Source of the DNA: Loripinus fragilis
Lineage: Eukaryota > Mollusca > Bivalvia > Lucinida > Lucinidae
NCBI GenBank assembly: GCA_964019695.1
Contig: OZ026515.1
Coordinates: forward strand, 72,675,644-72,739,643
Reading direction: 5' to 3'
Length of the DNA: 64,000 nucleotides
Shown: positions 36,208-48,129 of the stretch, one piece after another
Position numbering within the stretch: the first letter of the stretch is position 1
How the letters are laid out: each line of letters starts with the position of its first letter
Program-made: the position numbers and the translations under genes
Notes under the pieces: model-generated
What the model was told of the DNA's origin: nothing
The model's input: only the letters and a program-made list of their open reading frames with translations
The model's database searches: none

Positions 36208-36645
36208 AATATAACATTCTTTTCTGTATATTAACGGTTGGCAAGCATGGCACAGATGCGCGGATCCAGGAATTTTCATCAGGGGGGGGAGGGGGAGGGT
36301 CCAGGTCAGTCTGACAAAAAAGCTCTGACAACGATTTTTTTAGTCCTCAGCTTATTTTACAGAAGTCAAATGGTCAATTTCAAAGAAATCTATTGTTTTT
36401 CAAGGCTCCAGATGGGATCCAATTTTTTCCAGGGGGTCCAACTTTTTCCAGGGGGTGTCCAATTGCTTATTCCCTATAGAAACCCATTTAATTTGTGATT
36501 TTCAAGAGGGAGTCCGGACCCCCTGCCCCCCCCTCTGGATCCGCACTTGGTGCAGCCCTCACAGCTTCATGGTTAAGGCTACTATACATTATCTCATTTG
36601 GGCTTGGCAAACGTTAATAGACAGAAGAATGTATCATCCTTTTTA
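36208..36645. repeat. ATAACATTCTT MITE split by a nested element
   Basis: Left ACAATATAACATTCTTTTCT then GTATATTAACGGTTGGCAAG; right, inverted, GATGATACATTCTTCTGTCT then ATTAACGTTTGCCAAG. An uninterrupted relative lies at 37950-38110. Here the centre is replaced by the element at 36250-36546. Confidence 0.65.
36250..36546. mobile_element. GCGGATCCAG-family TIR element (nested)
   Basis: Left TGCGCGGATCCAGGAATTTT with a G-rich run; right, inverted, AAGTGCGGATCCAGAGG with a matching C/G-rich run and GGTCCGGAC. Central direct repeat CCAGGGGGTCCAACTTTTTC. Relatives at 51311-51537 and 61183-61418. Non-coding. Confidence 0.7.
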
Positions 36646-36918
36646 TTGTTCTATACCTTATAATAAGTGTTTACTATAGAAACTTGAGGTGTTTCAATCG
36701 CTGACAATTGTACATTTTATTTAATAATGTATCATATTTTGGTTGATCGTTGACCAATCACTGACCGCGGGCTTTATTTCCGATAAAACATGACTGCAGA
36801 GGGCTTAATTGCCATTTCAACCTGCTCACGGATATCCTCTGCGAGTTAAGATACCGTCGCTTATGCTTTATTGAGAAATGACCAAAATATTCAATTATCA
36901 TAAGATACGCTACTTTAT

Positions 36919-37106
36919 TACATCGGATAGGCGACAATCGAGAAGGCTCTGAACAATGGATGAACGTGGATCGCAAATCGCTAGAATTTTCCATTTGTCG
37001 CCAGTCAGGCAAACAAACTGCAATCCAAAAAGTCTGTTTCTGACGGTATTTGATCTACGTTCGTCGATAGCATCAACGTTTTCGATTGCCCCCTATCCGG
37101 TATGTG
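36919..37106. repeat. CACCGGATAGGC MITE, copy 2
   Basis: Termini ACATCGGATAGGCGACAATC and, inverted, ACATACCGGATAGGGGGCAA; centre TACGTTCGTCGATAGCATCA. The right flank (AAACAAGAGCTAGGAGTTAT) matches the right flank of copy 1. Confidence 0.8.
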
Positions 37107-37204
37107 TATTGATACAATGAATACGTAACCAAAACAATCTGAAACAAGAGCTAGGAGTTATCTACATTTTTCAGTCATGTTTCTGTTGAAAAAAAAGTTT
37201 GTTT

Positions 37205-37402
37205 CCACACCGGATAGTGAGCAATCGAAAACACTCTTAACCATTGACGAACGCGGATCAAAACTCGCTAGAAACAGTGTTTTGTTTGCAAAGTGTCGCC
37301 TGTTCGATGAGTGATGGTAATAAAAAAAACTATGATTCTAACTATTTTTGGTCTATAATCGTCGATAGTATTGATGTTTTCTATTGCGCCTATAAGGTGT
37401 GG
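37205..37402. repeat. CACCGGATAGGC MITE, copy 3
   Basis: Begins ACACCGGATAGTGAGCAATC and ends TTTCTATTGCGCCTATAAGG; centre AATCGTCGATAGTATTGATG. More diverged than copies 1 and 2. Confidence 0.7.
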
Positions 37403-37609
37403 TTTTGTTGTATGCATGATGTTACAGTGGACATTTTTTTTGGAAATGCTTTTGCTTGAAAGGAAAGTATTCTAGAACTTTTTGGATACTGTAAAGGCGG
37501 CACCTCATGACTGCCTTATTAGTCTACTTTAGACATAGGTAAAATCTGAAAATGAGGCGTTATAACTACATTCGAAAGTGTTTGTTTATTGTTTAACATT
37601 AGTATAGAG

Positions 37610-37752
37610 GCAAACAGTGTGGACCCAGATCAGACTGCTCTAGGTGAGCAGTCTGCTCTAGATCTACACTGTTTGTTTAAGAGGCTTCAGAATATTTCAA
37701 TAGACGATAAAAACATACGATTGTGTTGTTATATACGCTTTAAGGGTTAATA
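37610..37752. repeat. Foldback MITE core
   Basis: GCAAACAGTGTGGACCCAGA against TCTAGATCTACACTGTTTG, with a central CAGACTGCTC palindrome. Ends near TTTAAGGGTTAAT. Same type as 25446-25690. Confidence 0.6.
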
Positions 37753-37949
37753 AATGTGGGTTCAGTGCATTAACGGACAGGACTTTCATGAAATGCACGC
37801 AGACCTGCGCGGCTCAAGCAACTTGTAAACGCTTAACCAATGGATAGAACCTGATTTCCATTCTTGAGCAGTTGAAATAACCGAACCACGCCCAGATATG
37901 AAAATTAAAGTTGCCACCTTTACAGTACCCCAAAAGTCCTATAATATAT

Positions 37950-38110
37950 TACAATGACAATATAACATTCCTTTCTGTATATTAACGTTTGTCAAGCCCT
38001 TGTGCGATAATGTGTTGCAGGACTCACTGATGTGTGGTTCTGGTTGCAACACATCACATTCAGGCTTGCCAAACATTAATACAAGGAAAAGAATGTTTTA
38101 TCCTCTTATT
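37950..38110. repeat. ATAACATTCTT MITE, uninterrupted copy
   Basis: TATAACATTCCTTTCTGTAT and inverted ATAAAACATTCTTTTCCTTG, with an inner GATAATGTGTTGCAGG/GGTTGCAACACATC foldback. Confidence 0.7.
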
Positions 38111-39275
38111 GCATATTTGTAAGTCTATTCTTTAAATGACATTTAGATCTATGCATCAGGAATAAAGCTATAATTTTTAGCTTTTATCTACATAAATCCT
38201 ACGTGTAAGAAAGCATCAACGTATCAAGACATGCTATAGCCATGCTTTAATGAGAATCATAATGTAATGTGCTGGGTCACATATGCTAGGTCAAAATCTT
38301 TTTTGTCATTTTCTACGCCCATTTGTCAGTGCTTAATCAATAATAGCTATGTCTCCGCCCAGTGATATAAATAGGGCGTAGACAAACAAAAAAATTGCCT
38401 GAAAGGGGAGACAACACTTATCATAGTCTTTATTTTTTTCAGGATTTTTCAGAAAAGTCACCAAAACAAAAAAACGAGCACGGTGACACATATTTTTTAT
38501 TCAATCATTAGATTCTTCATGAAAACATCTTTGTAAAAATATGTTTTTTGTTGTTCCAGTTACATTCTCTGATATGTTTATTTTGAATATTAATTTTTTT
38601 TGGCATTTATTCGTTTGACTTAATTAGGATTTTGCTTAATGAATTGTGTAAATACATGCTATTTCACTATTTTTTGTTTTTATTTATATCTCTGGTGTGA
38701 GTAGTATTTGTTCTGAAAAAAAAACTGTATTGCGTTTCTTGTTAATTTGTTAACAAAATCTGTATTTGTTTATTACAAAAACCTGCGATTTTGCAGTTTT
38801 TGACATCAAATAACTTTTTAAAAAGAACGGTGAGGTATTGTTTTTTTTGTCTTAGATTATAAGTATAAGTCTATATTATAATATATTAAAAGATAAAACA
38901 CTTTTGGACATATGCCGCTGAGTCCGGTACTACCTTAACTAGTATGTATACCGGCTCTACTGACAAAACATGCTCTACGTACTTCACCCAGTCACCAGTA
39001 TGCCCTAGCAATAAAAGGTTGAAGGCGAAGTTTTTCCTCGCAATGAAACAATCATAAAAAAGCATTAGGTGATACAATTTGCCGCAAAGAAGTCAAAATA
39101 AAATTGATCGTGTTTTGAAGATAGCAGGAAAACGCCATTCCAGCCAAACTTGCGATTTTTCTACAATAAAATTACAATGTACTAAATTGTCATATCACTG
39201 GTACCATAAGGTAGTAGATTTAGCATTCCTACCCCCAACCCCTCAAAAAATATGTTAATAAAAAAGATATTTGGG
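38111..39275. other. No gene recognised
   Basis: AT- and T-run rich. ACGCCCATTTGTCAGTG and AAATAGGGCGTAGAC (38318-38382) form a weak inverted pair; nothing else. Confidence 0.5.
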
Positions 39276-39279
39276 ACTC

Positions 39280-39355
39280 GATCTCTGGGATTCGAACTCT
39301 GCAACTTTGCAGGAAATATTTGCAATTGAAGACGTTGACCGCTCGACTAAGCCTG
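39280..39355 (-). other. tRNA-like pol III module
   Basis: Minus strand: A-box-like GGCTTAGTCGAGCGGTCAAC and B box GAGTTCGAATCCCAG. Spacing is near that of a tRNA, but a clean cloverleaf was not drawn; most likely a SINE head or tRNA pseudogene. Confidence 0.5.
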
Positions 39356-39849
39356 TAGTAGTTGTATTGGTCATGTCGTTACATATTTATTGGAAAGTTT
39401 GTTACGTCGATTGCCCGAGCAGTAAGTATTATGAGAAATAACCGTTACAATCTTATTTACCTTTCTCGTGCTCCTAAGTAGAATCGCCTGATCTTTGATC
39501 CGTCTGAGGTCGAAATTGACCTATACTGCATGATATACTTTGGCGATTTGTCGAAAATTGGAACTTGTTTTTAGGATAAAGTGTGTTTAAAGAAATCTGA
39601 TGTTGGAAATCTCAAGAATTTATTTTTATTTCATGAGCTATTATCATACCTTTCAGAAATGGTGTCGCCGAACTAGTTAACTTACTAGAGGGCCAAATTT
39701 AACCCCACCCTCATAGGTTTCATACATAATTCTATGTAAAAAGTCAAAGATTGACTTTTGTGGTCATTTTGATGATGACTCTTTTCTAGTATGAAGTAAT
39801 TCAGCATTTAAATGCTAAAAAAGGAAGATAAAAACACACTGAAAATATG

Positions 39850-39922
39850 TGCCCACCCTGGGAATCGACCCGGGACCTCTGGTTCCGTAGGCTAACACAC
39901 TTAACCACTAGACCTAGATACC
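39850..39922 (-). other. tRNA-like pol III module
   Basis: Minus strand: GGTCTAGTGGTTAAGTGTGT (A-box region) and CCGGGTCGATTCCCAGGG (B-box region) with GGAACCAGAGG between. tRNA-derived; an intact acceptor stem is not evident. Confidence 0.55.
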
Positions 39923-40327
39923 AGGTTGAGCGTGGCTCAAAATATCCATACATATAGAAGAGACTATCCGAGTCTCGGCCTATTTCGTATTTGTTACCAG
40001 GGTTCAAACGTGGAAATAGTATATCATTTCATTTCGCTTGACCTATCTATCTTATTTTGGTGCTGAGACAATCAGTAGATATTTCGGACACATTTTAGTT
40101 ATTTTATTTTGTCAAAAAAACGTCGTAACATCGATTTGAAATAAGAGTATCTGAAATCTGTATTGATCAGAATTCGTAATGGTCGAAAGACAGGACCCAG
40201 ACAACGTTCCCTGTTTCCCTTATGTGCATAGGAATTAGCCGCATGTGTCTTTAACCAGCCAGCTTGGCAGAGGCTAAAAATGAGATTCTCCTTCTTCACG
40301 TCCTGAACGTCTTTTGTGACGTTACAA

Positions 40328-40462
40328 CTATATGCTTAAATCAACATTGGCTGTCTGATGACACTTACTTGGGAGACATTAAATACATGTACTACCTGCT
40401 AAAATCTACATTGGCTGTCTGCTGCAATTTATTTGGTGACAGTATGTACCTGTGCTATATGT
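40328..40462 (+). repeat. 64-bp tandem array, left part
   Basis: Two units related to ATATGCTTAAATCAACATTG and GCTGTCTGCTGCAATTTATT, GGTGACAGTATGTA. The array is cut at 40462 by the 3640-bp element and resumes at 44103. Confidence 0.85.
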
Positions 40463-43400
40463 CGTCACCTTAGCGCAAAAAGTCAATAACTCCAAAATTT
40501 CACAAAATCACTTTTTTGCATTTTTCAATGCACAATGATGTTTTCCATATTGTATCAAAATATTGGTCCAAAATCAGATATGCAAATTAGGTAATTTGCA
40601 TAAAAAGCAAAATGGGTTAACTACATCTCCATAATAAATGAGTGCAAAAACTTGATAAGTGCATTTGTTGAGTTTTTGCACAAAAAAATATGGTAGTTAA
40701 AACCAAGTTTTTCAGTGCAAAAAGTTAATAAGTGCTTTTATTGAGTTTACACCAAGTCTGAAAACAAATGTTATGCATACATTTGGTGCTAAATTCAACC
40801 TATCAGAATCTGCAATGTTTCAATAAAACCTTCATGAGCTATCAGACTTATATTTTCAAAGTTTACATTTCCACTGCGCTGAAGTCTTTAATGAACCTTT
40901 CATTTGAGATGTCGTTCATACTTCATAAACAGATCAATTTAAGCCACCCCCACATACGTGTAATTTGGGGGGGACCAACATCAATTCCATCCAATAACAT
41001 AGTTTGTTTACTGACGTTTCTGTGACTATTAACACATCACCATGACTTTAAGCGTGGGAATTCATGATTTTGACTATTCTGAAACCTCTGTTATGTCTAA
41101 TTTAATTCAAAATGTCTGGGAAACCAGCCAAATTCGGTGAAATTTTAAAATTGATACTTGACTGATAATATAAAATTTTTAAATATGCAAAAGAAAATTT
41201 AATTTTTGGTCAGTTTATAATGGAATCATTAACATGGTGAATCTCTTGCTGAACATGGTGGGTCTCTTGCAAAGCAAGTGAAGTACAAAGACAAAAAAAG
41301 AGTTTATTTCTTTAATTTAAAAGTAACTCATCTTTTGTAAGTATACCAAATCATGCTAGAAGCAGACATTTTGTATTACTGCCTTGTTCGGTGTTTAACA
41401 CACTGATACCACCCTTACCAACTTTAGTGTGACATATCTCGTGATGTGCGAGGTCTACACTGATATAGCTATTTTACTTATACCATGTTTGTCCACCTGT
41501 ATGTAAGATAACCCACTCACTATAAGGCTGCGTGGATTTTCTTCACATACAGGCAAACAAGCCATGGTATAACTATTACTTAGTCAACATCATTTTAGCC
41601 TCAATTCCATGAAGTCATTGGAGAAAAGCTGGCATGTAATAATATACATGTCATTAAATGGTTATTGATCTATTAAAATGATTTAGTTGTATGATTTTTT
41701 GCACGTTTTCTCATTAATTCTAAATAAGATTTTCACATAGGTGCTGAAAGAATGAAAATTAGAAGGCGAAAAATGTCTAGAAATATCTTTGTTTATGTTT
41801 TCAAAATTGTGAGTTTACAGCATTTTATGGCATATAAATTAGTTATTGGAAATATTTGTCGATTTTAATAGATCATTATATTAAACCACCATTGTTTTTG
41901 AACATGACACAACAAACAGCAAAAATGTGTGGTGCTTTTTAAATGTGCAGCTTCTAGGAAGCAGAAATATACACATAAATACACATAATCTTCACTCCGA
42001 ACACCTCAGCCAATTCTTTGAATCAATCCTTACATGAAAAACATGAGGTTTCAGGATCACATGACAACCACATGATAACGATGTCATAGAAAACCAGGAC
42101 AATACAATATAACAGGACATAATATATATAACATCATTACATGACAATATAATATAAAAGTTAAAATGTAGCAAAAGTATCGGCTACATCATGCCATTAA
42201 TAACATTGAAGAAAAGAAAATGCCATAGCAATATGTTACGGAAAAAAATATTTTCTATTAGACAACTCTTGGGGTCACCAGAATAATCAATTTTAATCAG
42301 GTTAACATCCACATTACAAAATGCTGCATTTTCGTATATAATACTAGGGCTGAGGCAGTTCCAATTGACATAACTTCATCATCAACCAAGAAAAAATGTC
42401 CTAAAATTGGGGAGCAGGGGATTTTTTCCATTCTGACTTGAGTTTTCTAGAAACATCACTGCATGTCAGATAATGAAGTTCTAAATTTTGGATTACCTGC
42501 CATGACCGCATGGATTCCTTATTAACACCAAAAGCTTTACTGAGCTTAGCTGACAGAAAACAAAATACTCCAGCAACCATGGAAAAAAATCCCAAAATAA
42601 TGTTTTATATATTTTTTCAATTTCTCACATTATTCATATCAAACCCGTCTTCTTTAACCTTATTTTTTAACAAGATATTTCTTTTTATTTGTTAACTTAT
42701 ATTACTGATGCGAACTTTAGGACTTAATAAATAGAAAAAGATAATTGAATGTGTTAATTTGCATGAAGGAGCTTTTGTAAAACAAAAGGCCATTCACGCA
42801 AAATAAACCCATATTTTATGTTTTTAGTTTGATTTGATTATTTACGTCCCATCAATGTAGGTAGAGTTCTTGACCAGAGAACTCCAGAAAACCCAAGTTT
42901 TAAAAGATGAAACGATAGTAGATGTGAAATCCACTGAGTCTGATGCTCACTTCATTGGTTACTTTACAGGCTTTAGTATAGAGATGTTATGATATTTAGT
43001 TCTCACTTACTGAGTAGGCCTAGATATCATAGCTATATATGAAATTTTATGAAAAATTGACAAATCTAAATCAATACCATATAGGCCATAATGTGAGAAA
43101 ATGAATCCCTAAGAAAAAAAGTTCACTATCATAGAAACAGAATTGTTTGATTTGACTCTATAGTTTGAGTAATGCTACTAATTTTTAATAGTTTTTATTT
43201 GACTGGATTATTCAATTGAGGTGAGATATGGCATATTTATTAATTGCCACCAAAACTGTTGCCAATTTAGCTGTGTATTCATTTTGCCATGTTAATATTG
43301 CTCACAAAACTTTTCATTTGCTTGAAATAGTTTAACCATTGGAAAGTAATATTGCTCAATGAAAAAAGCAGCATATCAACCTTACATCTAACCTTCAGAA

Positions 43401-44102
43401 AATATTTGATCTATTCTCATGGTTTTGGGTTTGCTATAAGTTACAACTAAGCGATACACATAGGAAATTAAAGCATAAAGTTGGTTAAACAGTGCAGATA
43501 AATCCCAAAAACGAACTTTTTAAAAAAAATATTTTGGAACTTGTTAGTTTGTTGGTTTGGTGATCAAATGTTTAAAGTATACAAATGCAGTGTTATTTTG
43601 CATACATGATTTTCATGATGTTATATCGAGTTCACGGTTGAGGTTTATCTTATTTTGATCCAAATCAAAACTTTGACTGAAAACTATGGTCAAATCCTGC
43701 ATGAAAACACTTTGATTAAAATCTATGATCATATGCTGCATCAAAGCACTTTTGTAGTTCATTTGCATCAAAGTATCTAAGTCAATATGCTACATAAAAG
43801 CGCAATAACCAAGATTTTGCACCAAAAAAATTCAGCGCAAAAATGGGTTAAGTGCACTTATTGAGTTTTTGCACCAAAATTTTCAGTTGTCAATTTCCAA
43901 TAAGTGCATATTTTCTTTAATTTCACTTTTATCATAAAATTATAAGATTTAAGTTTTTCTTCACATGAAATCTTACAGAAAATGCATTTGAAAACATCTT
44001 ATGGCAATAACATGAGAGGAAAGTGAAAGAAGATAAAATGTTTTTTGCCTCTCCTGAAAAGTTTGTAAAATGGAGTGATTGACTTTTTGCGCTAAGGTGA
44101 CG
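40463..44102. mobile_element. 3640-bp non-autonomous TIR transposon with ATGT target duplication
   Basis: Terminal inverted repeats of 32 bp with one mismatch begin CGTCACCTTAGCGCAAAAAG and continue TCAATAACTCCA (left) or TCAATCACTCCA (right). ATGT is duplicated at 40459-40462 and 44103-44106. Removing the element restores a normal array unit (CTATATGTATAAATC), proving insertion. Subterminal motifs recur near both ends (GTGCATTTGTTGAGTTTTTG, GTGCACTTATTGAGTTTTTG). No transposase frame exists: the longest frames are under 90 codons. A 4-bp duplication occurs in, for example, Chapaev, Sola and Ginger groups; the superfamily is not assigned. Confidence 0.9.
42833..42875 (-). repeat. SINE-tail-like fragment inside the TIR element
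   Basis: Minus strand CATTGATGGGACGTAAATAA then TCAAATCAAAC parallels the tail of SINE copy B (GATGGGAGGGACGTAAAGCA, AATCAAAG). Confidence 0.4.
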
Positions 44103-44240
44103 ATGTATAAATCTACAGTGGTTGTCTGCTGCAATTTATTTGGTGACAGTTTGTACTCGTACTATATGTATCAATCTACAGTGGGTGTCTGCTGAATATT
44201 TATTTGGTGACAGTATGCGCACGTTCTATATATATAAAAG

Positions 44241-44305
44241 TAAGTAAGGGTGCAAAGATCAGGAATCGATACAATCAAGTACCACACCTGACCCAGGATA
44301 CCAAA
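44241..44305 (-). repeat. Inverted Penelope-like copy 2 tail piece in the array
   Basis: GCAAAGATCAGGAATCGATA, CAATCAAGTACCACACCTGA, CCCAGGATACC: reverse complement of the 3' tail at 47490-47545. Confidence 0.75.
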
Positions 44306-45200
44306 TCTACAGTGGCTGTCTGCTGCATATTTATTTGGTGACAGTATATACACGTTCTATATGTATAAATCTACAGTGGTTGTCTGCTGCAATTTATGTG
44401 GGTGACAGTATATACACGTTCTATATGTATAAATCTACAGTGGTTGTCTGCTGAAATCTATGTGGGTGACAGTATATACGCGTTCTATATGTATAAATCT
44501 ACAGTGGTTGTCTGCTGAAATTTATGTGGGTGACAGTATATACGCGTTCTATATGTATAAATCTACAATGGTTGTCTGCTGAAATTTATGTGGGTGACAG
44601 TATATACGCGTTCTATATGTATAAATCTACAGTGGTTGTCTGCTGAAATTTATGTTGGTGACAGTATATACGCGTTCTATATGTATAAATCTACAGTGGT
44701 TGTCTGCTGAAATTTATGTGGGTGACAGTATATACGCGTTCTATATGTATAAATCTACAGTGGTTGTCTGCTGAAATTTATGTGGGTGACAGTATATACG
44801 CGTTCTATATGTATAAATCTACAGTGGTTGTCTGCTGAAATTTATGTGGGTGACAGTATATACACGTGCTATATGTATAAACCTACAGTGGCTGTCTGCT
44901 GCAATTTATTTGGTGACAGTTTGTACGCGTTCTATATGTATCAATCTACAGTGGGTGTCTGCTGAAATTTATGTGGGTGACAGTATATACGCGTTCTATA
45001 TGTATAAATCTACAGTGGTTGTCTGCTGAAATTTATGTGGGTGACAGTATATACACGTGCTATATGTATAAATCTACAGTGGCTGTCTGCTGAAATTTAT
45101 TTGGTGACAGTATATACACGTGCTATATGTATAAATCTACAGTGGTTGTCTGCTGAAATTTATTTGATGGCAGTATGTACACGTTCTATATGTATAAAAG

Positions 45201-45313
45201 TAAGTAATGATGCAAAGATCAGGAATCGATACAATCAAGTACCACACCTGACCCAGGATACCAATGGGGAAGTGACAAACTCACAGATGACACCACAAAC
45301 GAGAGCCAAGATA
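45201..45313 (-). repeat. Longer inverted Penelope-like copy 2 tail piece in the array
   Basis: As the previous piece, but continues AATGGGGAAGTGACAAACTC and ACACCACAAACGAGAGCC, matching the reverse complement of 47435-47545. It lies about 460 bp upstream of the Penelope-like coding relic. Confidence 0.8.
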
Positions 45314-45769
45314 AATCTACATTGGTTGTCTGCTGAAATTTATTTGATAACAATCTGTACATTTTCTATATGTCTAAAACTGCAGCGGCTGTATGCTGAA
45401 ATGTATTTGATGACAGTATGTACATGTACATTATGTACTATATGCTTAAATCTACAATGCCTGTTAGCACAATCCCAGCTATTGATAATTTTGTTGATCA
45501 CTGATTAAACGTATAAACATTAAACCTTAACAAGCACACCGTACAAATAGCGCTTAGAACTATCAGCACATATTAATCCATAAGCATGTTTACACATGTA
45601 TCACTTTCCTAAACTTGTGTAGCATACTGGAGATTGATGTGTTTAGTTTTAAAACTTGAGTGTGAGCTTGTTGATACTAATGCCTGAGAACTGCAGCCTT
45701 CTTTAACTGAGAGGGTGATTGTCAATGGGCATGGTTGTCATACAGCCCTACATTTCGGAGTCAAAGCAA

Positions 45770-47127
45770 AAGAAAATCAAGACAAAGTTCCTACGTTGTA
45801 CTGGTTACCTAAACTCCATAAAAAACATATAAAGCAAGATTTATTGCTAATTCTAGTTCTTGTACGACAGCTGAACTTTCTAAATTGTTAACCTTGTGTC
45901 ATACAGCTGTTAAAAATATGTTATCAAGTATTGTGAAAAGGTATATGAAAGATCCGGTAAAAACCTATTTTGTTCCATTAAAAATTCAGGTGAAATTTTA
46001 GATAAACTTAAAGCTAGAGATTTCAATGCGACCGGTTTGTCTACTTATGAGTTTTCTACTCTTTACACTACTTTACCTCATAATTTAATTAAAGATAAAC
46101 TTATTGATCTTATTGAAAGAACCTTCCAGAGAGAAGGCTCTCCTTATCTTGCATGTAATGACAGAAATGCATTTTATACTTCAGAAAAACCTTAAAAATA
46201 TCATGCATGGTCATGTCAAAATGTATGTGATGCGCCGACCTTTTTGTTGGACAACATTTTTATTCGATTTGGCACCAAGCTGTATAGACAAGTAGTTGGG
46301 ATTCCTATGGGTACTAATTGTGCTCCCCTGGTTGCAGATTTATTCCTGTTTTGTTATGAGAGGGACTCTATGGTGTCTCTTTCTGATGATAAGCAGGCTG
46401 ATGTTATGTTGCGTTTAACACTACATCAAGATATTTGGACGATATTTTAAACATTAATAATATTTATTTGACAATATGGTAAGTCAAATATAACCTTCAG
46501 AGCTCCAACTTAATAAAGCCAATACCTCTGATACCAAAGCCGCAATTTTAACTTGCATTTGTCAATTTCTAATGATATTGTTTCTACCAAAATTTATGAT
46601 AAACGTGACGACTTTGATTTTAAAATTGTCAATTTCCCATTTTTAGATGGTGATGTTCCTCGCTCTGCATCCTATCGAGTCTATATCTCTCAACTCATTC
46701 ATTTTGCTTGAGCATCTAGCTATGTTGCTGACTTCAACACTCGCAATAAATTGTTAACTCAGAAACTTCTTAAACAAGGCTATCAGTATCATAAACTTCG
46801 CAAAACCTTTTCTAAATTTTATAGACAATACTTTAATTTGATATCTAAATTCCAAGTTGGACTTAAATCTCTCTTGCGCCAAGGACTTTCGGAACAGGAC
46901 TTCTATGGTGACTTGGTGTATAAATCAAAGAAGATTTTTGACTCTAATACTTTTTCAGCGCAGTTCATTAAAATTATTTCCAATTATAAAAAATTTGGCT
47001 ATAACATTAATGTATTGCAACAGACTGCTGGGTTGGTGGCCAACCCAATCACGGTTGGCAACTTAACTTTCCTCTTCAATTGCACGACGGATGGTCGGAC
47101 TTCAGACTCTATGATGGTTACGACTTA
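45770..47127 (+). pseudogene. Penelope-like element copy 2, reverse transcriptase pseudogene
   Basis: Same family as 4753-6423. In order: VPTLYWLPKLHKKHIK (about 45787-45835), IANSSSCTT-type sequence, a THLPH-like block near 46075, FGTKLYRQVVGIPMGTNCAP then LVADLFLFCYERDSM (46262-46370), a broken RYLDDIL (46430-46450), FDFKIVNFPFLDGDVPRS (about 46610-46660), and an open 3' part GLKSLLRQGLSEQDFYGDLV to TTDGRTSDSMMVTT ending at 47126. Multiple frameshifts and stops. No GIY-YIG domain seen. It is flanked upstream by the 64-bp array and downstream by its tail. Confidence 0.75.
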
Positions 47128-47590
47128 AAGACTTATCTATTTATGAGATGGTAGGGGCCTGATGCTTTGGCTGTTTGTTGGGCCCACAGGGGTTTACCTG
47201 TTGGATTTTTTTTTGCTTCGGTATTCAGTTTTATTTACTGTTGATTCCTTATCTTTGCTTTATATCCTTGTTATATCTTGATAATATGTTTTAGGAGATG
47301 CATTGATAAGTTAGGGGTTCCTGGGCGGTACTTCTGTTGTGGATCTTTTCATGTTTTTTCTGTCTTGTTTTTGCTATGCCTTTCTGCGCCTCTGCTTACA
47401 TGTGCTTTGTGGTCACCTGCTGGGAAAGGGCTGACCTCTTGGCCCTCGTTTGTGGTGTCTATTGTGAGTTTGTCACTTTCCCATTGGTATCCTGGGTCAG
47501 GTGTGGTACTTGGTTGTATAGATATCTGATCTTTGCACCCTTAATTACTTTAACTTATGTAGCTTGCGTCATAAGCAGATCATGATTGAG
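47128..47590 (+). repeat. Penelope-like copy 2, 3' terminal sequence
   Basis: Non-coding tail with CTGGGAAAGGGCTGACCTCT, GTTTGTGGTGTCTATTGTGA and CCTGGGTCAGGTGTGGTACT. Pieces of it occur inverted at 44241, 45201 and 61846. Confidence 0.75.
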
Positions 47591-47688
47591 TTTTAGGAAA
47601 CGATGTGTGGGAAGGAAATAATCAGTGCTTGAATGGATTGTTCGTGCTTTTTGAGTTTCCAAACCCCATTTTCATAAGACAGGATGGT

Positions 47689-48081
47689 TTAAATATTCGT
47701 TTTCCAAATTTGTTCACGTGCTATAACCAAATGCTTGTCATACAGTATGAGCTTTAAAGCGGCCAATAAGCACTTATGATAAAGAGGTAGAATATAATTA
47801 GTAAATAATAAGTGTCTGAGTACTTTTGGGTCCACAGAGACGATTCTTATGGCCCAGAGTATTCCAACAAGAAACACTAAAGACTCATATGTGACTTTAC
47901 CATTTGACTCCCATCTGGTTAATGGGCAGTTTTCTTGAACATAGTTCTGACCCCTAGTTTCGACAGATGTGCAATGTAGCAGTACATGACCTGGCTTTGA
48001 ACCGAACAACAATCTAGGAATATACATACACAATCTAATTAAAGAGTGAAAACGATAAAAAAAAATCAACAACAAATTCAA
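47689..48081 (-). pseudogene. Unassigned 130-codon frame, possible LINE tail
   Basis: Minus frame with GHVLLHCTSVETRGQNYVQE, CPLTRWESNG and VFLVGILWAI. The xLLHC..R pattern resembles the C-terminal cluster of some LINE proteins, but no CxxC partner is visible. Left unassigned; it could be chance in AT-rich DNA. Confidence 0.25.
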
Positions 48082-48129
48082 ATTTATTTACAAAGTTTTT
48101 TTAACAATCAAATATACTTACATACACTC

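Larger units (their letters stand above)
44103..45480 (+). repeat. 64-bp tandem array, main part
   Basis: About 18 units, typical phrases CTATATGTATAAATCTACAG, TGGTTGTCTGCTGAAATTTA, TGTGGGTGACAGTATATACG. The central units (about 44385-44880) are nearly identical, showing recent homogenisation; edge units diverge. The 64-bp period is not a multiple of three, so open frames of up to 157 codons across it cycle through three phases and are not evidence for a protein. Confidence 0.9.

Noticed and set aside
39850..39922. A functional tRNA gene
   Set aside because: A and B boxes are good, but acceptor-stem pairing and a terminator are not evident; kept as a tRNA-like module.
44780..45508. Open frames of 61-157 codons across the 64-bp array
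   Set aside because: All three phases of the unit happen to be open, so long frames arise automatically; the sequence has no protein character.
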